Shown piece after piece: positions 39,327 through 44,116 of a DNA stretch of 44,116 nt. The stretch is from Anaerolineales bacterium (GTDB lineage Bacteria > Chloroflexota > Anaerolineae > Anaerolineales > Villigracilaceae). Location: contig JACZJB010000029.1 in NCBI GenBank assembly GCA_014860805.1, positions 1-44,116 on the forward strand, in the 5' to 3' direction. A program made the translations under genes and the position numbers. The notes under the pieces were generated by a model. The model did not search any database, was not told the DNA's origin, and saw only the letters and a program-made list of their open reading frames with translations. Every line of letters begins with the position of its first letter. The first letter of the stretch is position 1.

Positions 39327-41831
39327 ATGCAACCATCTCTGGAAAAACTTCGTAAATTTTTTCGCCTCGAACACGAGAATAAATATCAAAATACCGCCAT
39401 CATCGGCGGACTTGCCAAAATGCTGGATTACTGGGAAGGGGAAGCCCGCGCAGATGGAATCACCGAAGAGGTGATCCAGGCTGTCGTATCGCGTTTGCGC
39501 TCTTATGAAAAGATCAGCCCTGATGGAAGGGCTGAATCGCTCAAAGGGTTGTGGAAACGCATCGGTGAGACCTACCCCGAAGCGGGACAAAAACCGAAAC
39601 AGGCTCAACAACCACAACAGCAGAAGCCGCCTGCGCAAGAGACAAAATCTGAAAGCCGTCAGGAGTCCGCTCCGCGCCCTGCTCAGCAGCAGCAGAAGCC
39701 GCGCCAAAACCCGCCGCCACGTTCCGAAGCCGTGGTGGGAGCAAAGCATAGCCAAACGCCTGCTGCGTTGGGCGCCGCGTTGACCGTGCTGCAAGGCGTG
39801 GGTCCGCGCAACGCAGAAGCACTTGAAAAGCTTGGCTTGCAAACGCTCGGCGACATGTTGTATTACTTTCCGCGCCGTTATGAAGATTACAGCCAGCTCA
39901 AACCGATTCAGTCCCTCATGTACAACGATGTAGTCACTGTACTTGGAACCGTGCAGAGCGTGCATACCCGTCCCATTCGCGGCGGAAAATCTTCTATGAT
40001 CGAAGTCATCATTGGTGATGGCACAGGTTCGCTGCGTATTTCTTATTTCAACCAACCCTGGTTGTCCAATCGTTTCAAAGAAGGCGAGGCGATCTCCGTC
40101 TCTGGCAAGATCGATCAATACCTTGGGCGCCTTGTGATGAATAGCCCCGATTGGGAACCTGTTGAAGTTGAAAACCTGCACACGAACCGCATTGTCCCCA
40201 TTTATTCACTGACTGAGCGCATCACGCAAAAGTGGCTGCGCAATCAAATGAACAGCGTCATCACCTATTGGGCGCCCGCCGTTGTGGATGCGCTTCCCGA
40301 AACCATTCGCCGTGCCGCTCAACTCGTTTCGCTTGGCGAGGCGTTGACACAAGTCCATTTCCCTGATTCACAGGCGCGTCTTCAGCTTGCTCGTGAACGC
40401 CTTGGGTTTGACGAGATCTTCTACCTGCAAATGGGAGTGCTGCGCCAGAAACGGGATTGGAAATCGGTGGATGGCCGCCGCTTCTCTGTCTCGGACGAGT
40501 GGCTGGGCGCTCGACTAGGAGCATTGCCCTTCACGTTGACATCTGCCCAGTTAACCTCGTTCGATGACATTCGCAAAGATCTAGACTCTGGCAAGCCCAT
40601 GAACAGACTCGTGCAAGGCGATGTTGGTTCAGGCAAGACAGTTGTCGCGGCGTTGGGCGCGAGCATCGTTGTCAGTGGGGGGGCGCAAGCCGCGATCATG
40701 GCGCCGACTTCCATTTTGGCGGAGCAGCATTATCGCAACTTCATCAACCTGCTGGCAGGGGATGGCGGCATGATGCAGCAGAGTGAGATCCGCTTGTTGG
40801 TGGGCAACACAACTGAAAGTGAGAAAGAAGCGATCCGTCAGGGTTTGCAGGAAGGCTCGATCAAGATCGTCATTGGCACGCATGCGGTCATCGAGCCGGA
40901 TGTCCTTTTCAAAGATCTGCAATTTGTAGTGATCGATGAACAGCACCGTTTTGGTGTGGAACAGCGTGCCGAGCTTCGCAGCAAAGGTACAAATCCGCAC
41001 TTGCTGGTGATGACGGCTACGCCGATTCCGCGTTCGCTGGCATTGACGGTGTTTGGCGACCTCGATATTTCGGTGATCGATGTGATGCCTGAGGGACGGC
41101 AGCCTGTGACCACGTTTGTGCTTCGTCCGCAGGAACGGGAGCGTGCGTACACATTGATCCGCGGGCAGATCAAGAACGGCAATCAGGCGTTTATTGTCTA
41201 TCCGCTCATTGATGAAAGTGAGAAGATCGATGCCCGCGCGGCAGTGGATGATTTTGAAACACTATCAAAGCAGGTGTTTCCTGATTTGACACTTGGCTTG
41301 CTGCATGGACGCATGAAGCCGGGCGAAAAAGATGAAGTGATGTTGAAATTCCGTGACAAGGAGTTCGATATCCTTGTTTCGACCACCGTCATCGAAGTGG
41401 GTGTGGATGTGCCGAATTCAACCGTGATGTTGATCGAAGGCGCGGATCGTTTTGGTCTGGCGCAGCTCCATCAATTGCGCGGACGTGTGGGACGCGGCTC
41501 CGTACAGTCCACTTGTTTGCTGATCCCAACGCATGAAGACGCCACTGAGAATGAACGCCTGCAAGCGATGGCAGTTACCAACAGCGGTTTTGAACTTGCC
41601 GATCTTGATTTGAAATTGCGCGGTCCCGGTGAATTTTTAGGAACGCGTCAGGCGGGGTATGCCACGACCTTGAAGATGGCAAGCATCACCGATGTGAAGC
41701 TGATTGAAAAAGCTCGTGAACAGGCGCAAGCCTTGTTCGAGCGCGATCCTGACTTGAGTCAACCGGAACATGCCCTGCTTGCCGAAGCCTTTGAAAGATT
41801 TTGGGGCGCCGGCAAAGGGGATGTGAGTTAA
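39327..41831 (+). CDS. recG: ATP-dependent DNA helicase RecG
   Basis: RecG remodels stalled replication forks and Holliday junctions. The 834-residue protein is longer than the usual 690: residues 1-90 are an extra helical domain, 90-150 a Gln/Pro-rich linker. Then come the RecG wedge (GVGPRNAEALEKLGLQTLGD, YYFPRRYEDYS, OB fold) and the helicase core with Walker A GDVGSGKT (about 431-438), DEQHRFGVEQR (about 537), MTATPIPRSLALTVFGDLD, LHGRMKPGEKD and QLRGRVGRG. No SD; TAAAAT with upstream TGA ends 6 bases before the ATG. Confidence 0.95.
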   Translation: MQPSLEKLRKFFRLEHENKYQNTAIIGGLAKMLDYWEGEARADGITEEVIQAVVSRLRSYEKISPDGRAESLKGLWKRIGETYPEAGQKPKQAQQPQQQKPPAQETKSESRQESAPRPAQQQQKPRQNPPPRSEAVVGAKHSQTPAALGAALTVLQGVGPRNAEALEKLGLQTLGDMLYYFPRRYEDYSQLKPIQSLMYNDVVTVLGTVQSVHTRPIRGGKSSMIEVIIGDGTGSLRISYFNQPWLSNRFKEGEAISVSGKIDQYLGRLVMNSPDWEPVEVENLHTNRIVPIYSLTERITQKWLRNQMNSVITYWAPAVVDALPETIRRAAQLVSLGEALTQVHFPDSQARLQLARERLGFDEIFYLQMGVLRQKRDWKSVDGRRFSVSDEWLGARLGALPFTLTSAQLTSFDDIRKDLDSGKPMNRLVQGDVGSGKTVVAALGASIVVSGGAQAAIMAPTSILAEQHYRNFINLLAGDGGMMQQSEIRLLVGNTTESEKEAIRQGLQEGSIKIVIGTHAVIEPDVLFKDLQFVVIDEQHRFGVEQRAELRSKGTNPHLLVMTATPIPRSLALTVFGDLDISVIDVMPEGRQPVTTFVLRPQERERAYTLIRGQIKNGNQAFIVYPLIDESEKIDARAAVDDFETLSKQVFPDLTLGLLHGRMKPGEKDEVMLKFRDKEFDILVSTTVIEVGVDVPNSTVMLIEGADRFGLAQLHQLRGRVGRGSVQSTCLLIPTHEDATENERLQAMAVTNSGFELADLDLKLRGPGEFLGTRQAGYATTLKMASITDVKLIEKAREQAQALFERDPDLSQPEHALLAEAFERFWGAGKGDVS

Positions 41832-41914
41832 TTAGTTTGATAGTCCGCACGCCGACCATCTGACTAAACGATTATTTGGCTAAAGACCACTAGACGAAGG
41901 ACTATAAGACTACT
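41832..41914. repeat. Degenerate short-unit repeat before coaD
   Basis: The spacer has many variants of GACTA and GACNA: TGACTAAACGA, GGCTAAAGACCACTAGACGA, GGACTATAAGACTACT. It looks like a decayed tandem repeat of about 8-10 bases. TATAAG at 41903-41908 stands 6 bases before the coaD ATG. Confidence 0.35.
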
Positions 41915-42433
41915 ATGGTAAGAGCTTTGTTCCCCGGAACATTCGATCCGATCCACTACGGGCATATTGACATTGCCTCGCGCGCATCGAAATTATTTGA
42001 TGAAGTTGTCATGGCTGTGTACGACAAGCCGTTGAAATCTTTGATGTTCTCGCCTGAAGAACGCATCTCGTTGGTGACGGAAGCATTTAAGAGCAATCCC
42101 AAGGTCAAGGTGACAGGCTACAGCGGGTTGACGATTCAGTTCGCGCAGCAGATCGATGCGCAGGTGATCGTGCGCGGCTTGCGGGTATTCTCCGATTTTG
42201 AATTCGAGTTCCGCATGGCGCTGGCCAATCAACGCCTGGCGAAAGATGCGGTCGAGACTGTTGCCCTTATTACTGCCGAGCAGCATACCTTCCTATCCTC
42301 TTCCACAGTTCGTGAAATTGCAACGTTAAACGGCGATGTCTCCAGCATGGTTCCGTCGTATGTGGAAAAGGCATTGAAGGAAAAGGTGATCAATATGGGA
42401 GAGCAATCTCCGCCGAATGCTCTTCGTGATTAA
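41915..42433 (+). CDS. coaD: Phosphopantetheine adenylyltransferase
   Basis: CoaD makes dephospho-CoA from ATP and 4'-phosphopantetheine. The 172-residue protein has the nucleotidyltransferase motif FPGTFDPIHYGH (residues 6-17), VIVRGLRVFSDFEFEFRMA and the ISSTxxR-like FLSSSTVREIA. Length is slightly above the typical 160. In many genomes it follows rsmD behind recG; rsmD is absent here. PanE at 12751 belongs to the same pathway but is far away. Confidence 0.95.
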   Translation: MVRALFPGTFDPIHYGHIDIASRASKLFDEVVMAVYDKPLKSLMFSPEERISLVTEAFKSNPKVKVTGYSGLTIQFAQQIDAQVIVRGLRVFSDFEFEFRMALANQRLAKDAVETVALITAEQHTFLSSSTVREIATLNGDVSSMVPSYVEKALKEKVINMGEQSPPNALRD

Positions 42434-42478
42434 TCTGTGCTAGAATTGGTTATACACTTTTAACTTAACGAGTAGCCT

Positions 42479-42979
42479 ATGGACATTCTGCAGCTCATCG
42501 ACCGATTGGAAGAACTCTTCAACGACGCAAAAGCCGTGCCTTTTACGCACAACGTCATTGTGGATGAAGACAAGATGCTGGAATTAATCGACCAGATGCG
42601 AATTGCCATCCCTGAAGAGGTGAAAAAGGCACAGCAGGTTGTAGCTCAACGAGACCGTGTCATGGCTCAGGCGCAGGAAGAAGCGAATCGCACTCTTCAA
42701 ATTGCACGCGATAAAGCCGATCAATACGTCCAGAAAGATATGATCGTACAGGAAGCCCAACGCCGTGCCGAGCAGATCGTTAGCCAGGCGCGGGCCGAAG
42801 CCGAAGCCACTCGCGTGGATGCAGATAATTACGTCATTGATACGCTGATGCAGTTGCAGGATCAGATCGCGAAGTTGAGCAGTCAGGTCAGCAACGGTGT
42901 CCGCATGGTTCAGGAAGACCAGATGCGAAAAGCGGGGTCACCTGCTTCAAACAATGCTGCGGATCAAAACGAACAATAA
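42479..42979 (+). CDS. Coiled-coil protein, DivIVA/ATP synthase b-like
   Basis: The 166-residue protein is mostly helical: MDILQLIDRLEELFNDAKAV, DEDKMLELIDQMRIAIPEEV, then a heptad-rich region (AQAQEEANRTLQIARDKADQ; EAQRRAEQIVSQARAEAEAT) and a polar tail. It resembles DivIVA-type or F-type b-subunit coiled coils without a membrane helix; proteins like it are found next to coaD in related genomes by my recollection. TAGAAT with upstream TGC (about 42447) is a possible extended -10. Confidence 0.7.
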   Translation: MDILQLIDRLEELFNDAKAVPFTHNVIVDEDKMLELIDQMRIAIPEEVKKAQQVVAQRDRVMAQAQEEANRTLQIARDKADQYVQKDMIVQEAQRRAEQIVSQARAEAEATRVDADNYVIDTLMQLQDQIAKLSSQVSNGVRMVQEDQMRKAGSPASNNAADQNEQ

Positions 42980-43015
42980 AAACATCCCCGTCAATTTGAC
43001 GGGGATGTTTTTATT
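42978..43015 (+). terminator. Intrinsic terminator after the coiled-coil gene
   Basis: AAAAACATCCCCGTCAA pairs with TTGACGGGGATGTTTTT around one T (in practice a slightly larger loop), followed by ATT. It starts inside the stop codon. Confidence 0.92.
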
Positions 43016-43059
43016 AACCAACTTCTAATGGATTTTGGTTTTAATCAGATGGAAATTTA

Positions 43060-43088
43060 TTTACAGCCCATTACTTTAGAGAGATAAT
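43060..43088 (+). promoter_or_regulatory. Promoter of the AI-2E permease gene
   Basis: TTTACA (43060-43065), 17-base spacer and GATAAT (43083-43088). The ATG is 8 bases after the -10 box, so initiation would fall at or next to the start codon. Confidence 0.7.
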
Positions 43089-43096
43089 TCATACTC

Positions 43097-44116
43097 ATGT
43101 CCCCTCACTGGTCACCTTCAACAAAATATATAGTCCTTGCACTGGCTTTTGCGGCTATTATTGCGATCATTAACTTCGCGCGTCCCCTGCTTGGGCCGCT
43201 TGTCATCTCTGCGTTACTCGCATTTGTTCTTAATCCACTGGCTGAAAGACTGGCAGCCTACAGGCGGATACGGCGTGAGACCTCGGTTTTGATCGTGTAT
43301 TTGATTTTTCTCGCATTATTGATCGCAGTCCCTTCAATTATTGCTCCACTTGCCGTCAATCAGATTTTGAAACTGTCGATAGATTTGCTGGCTGTTGAAA
43401 AGCAAGTTGAAATTTTCCTGAGCCAGCCCGTATTTGGAGCGATATCCCTGCCGCCTTCCAGCCAATTTATACAAAATATCAACCAGTTCCTGCAGGATTT
43501 TATTCGTCAGGCATCCACCGGAGCATTTGACCTGTTGGGCGAAATATCTTCAAATTTGGCGTGGTTTCTGGTCGTTCTGGTTGCCACATACTATTTTCTA
43601 AAAGATAGCGCACGGCTGATCCATTGGATCGTTAACCTCGCGCCACGGGATTATCAGGATGATGTCCGCAGGTTTCTAAAGGAAATCGGCCGCATTTGGG
43701 GCGTCTTTCTGCGCGGACAGTTTATTCTGGCTTTGCTGATTGCTGTGATGACGTCCGTTTCCATGGCTGCAGTCGGGTTACGTGGAGCAATTGGAGTGGG
43801 GATTCTGGCAGGTATATTGGATATCATCCCATCTGTTGGTCCGCTTGTCGGCGGAGTCATTGCCGTGCTGGTCGCATTGATCTTTGGTTCTTCCTACCTT
43901 AATGTTTCCAATATTATTTTTGCCATTCTCGTTTTCATTATCTTTATGGTTATTCAACAAATCGAGAATATCTGGCTGCGTCCTCAAATTATGGGGCAAA
44001 CCCTTCGCTTGCATCCCGCCTTGATTTTTGTCGGCGTGATCGGCGCCCTGGTGTTATCGGGGGTGCTGGGCGCGCTTGTCATCATTCCCATCATGGCATC
44101 TGTTGCAGTCCTAGGG
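43097..44116 (+). CDS. AI-2E family transporter (partial, open at right edge)
   Basis: From ATG 43097 the frame is open for 340 codons to the window end. The peptide (YIVLALAFAAIIAIINFARP; ALLAFVLNPLAERLAAYRR; VVLVATYYFLKDSARLIHWI; GRIWGVFLRGQFILALLIAV; GILDIIPSVGPLVGG; IENIWLRPQIMGQTLRLHP) is that of the AI-2E/PerM permease family, with about eight membrane helices. Members export signals, Na+/H+ or unknown solutes. The start has no SD. Only the last few residues should be missing, as the family is about 350-400 long. Confidence 0.9.
   Translation, partial: MSPHWSPSTKYIVLALAFAAIIAIINFARPLLGPLVISALLAFVLNPLAERLAAYRRIRRETSVLIVYLIFLALLIAVPSIIAPLAVNQILKLSIDLLAVEKQVEIFLSQPVFGAISLPPSSQFIQNINQFLQDFIRQASTGAFDLLGEISSNLAWFLVVLVATYYFLKDSARLIHWIVNLAPRDYQDDVRRFLKEIGRIWGVFLRGQFILALLIAVMTSVSMAAVGLRGAIGVGILAGILDIIPSVGPLVGGVIAVLVALIFGSSYLNVSNIIFAILVFIIFMVIQQIENIWLRPQIMGQTLRLHPALIFVGVIGALVLSGVLGALVIIPIMASVAVLG

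Noticed and set aside
39264-40181. 305-codon minus-strand frame over the recG start
   Set aside because: It overlaps the recG N-terminal coding region and is low-complexity Leu/Arg-rich, a shadow of the Gln/Pro linker.

Overview
The window looks like chromosomal DNA of a Chloroflexota bacterium, most likely class Anaerolineae. This rests on the protein sequences and on lineage-typical traits: lipoproteins with Thr/Pro-rich linkers, SUMF1-fold lipoproteins, a Ser/Thr kinase, a DUF2089/DUF4097 operon, and many genes that start directly behind a -10 box without a Shine-Dalgarno (SD) site. No rRNA or species marker is present, so the assignment is an inference.

Layout. 1-3960: end of tuf, then rpmG, tRNA-Trp, secE, nusG, rplK, rplA, rplJ and rplL, with RNA leader elements ahead of rplK, rplA and rplJ and a strong terminator after rplL (rpoB does not follow). 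4010-6273: DinB-like protein, lexA with a LexA-type box inside its own promoter, and corA. 6363-12136: one promoter drives a probable envelope-stress operon (small protein, DUF2089 regulator, DUF4097 protein, two related SHOCT-like proteins, an MFS transporter), followed by a second MFS gene. 12153-15205: GNAT acetyltransferase, PanE-like reductase, and metK under a SAM-I riboswitch with a terminator. 15206-19312: two SUMF1-fold lipoproteins, an orphan OmpR-type regulator and a C39-like peptidase with TPRs. 19414-24381: flavin reductase-like protein, AMMECR1 protein, membrane-anchored TPR protein, DUF971 protein, SH3-like protein and a lipid kinase.

24430-31348 is the accessory part. It is visibly more AT-rich. 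It starts with a 1124-residue secreted or surface protein: N-terminal anchor, Cys-rich segment, three Ig-like repeats, hydrophobic segments, and a C-terminal domain resembling a polymorphic toxin. Behind it lie small genes interspersed with broken C-terminal coding fragments. A 461-bp segment (toxin tail plus the following 107-aa gene) is present twice, 2.4 kb apart. This is the architecture of a polymorphic toxin locus with a probable immunity gene and displaced tail/immunity cassettes.

31366-44116 returns to housekeeping genes: FakB-like DegV protein, PadR plus its HAAS-domain membrane partner, FakA, Asp23, rpmB, rpe, Ser/Thr kinase, LacI regulator with its own operator, recG, coaD, a coiled-coil protein and a truncated AI-2E family permease running off the right edge.
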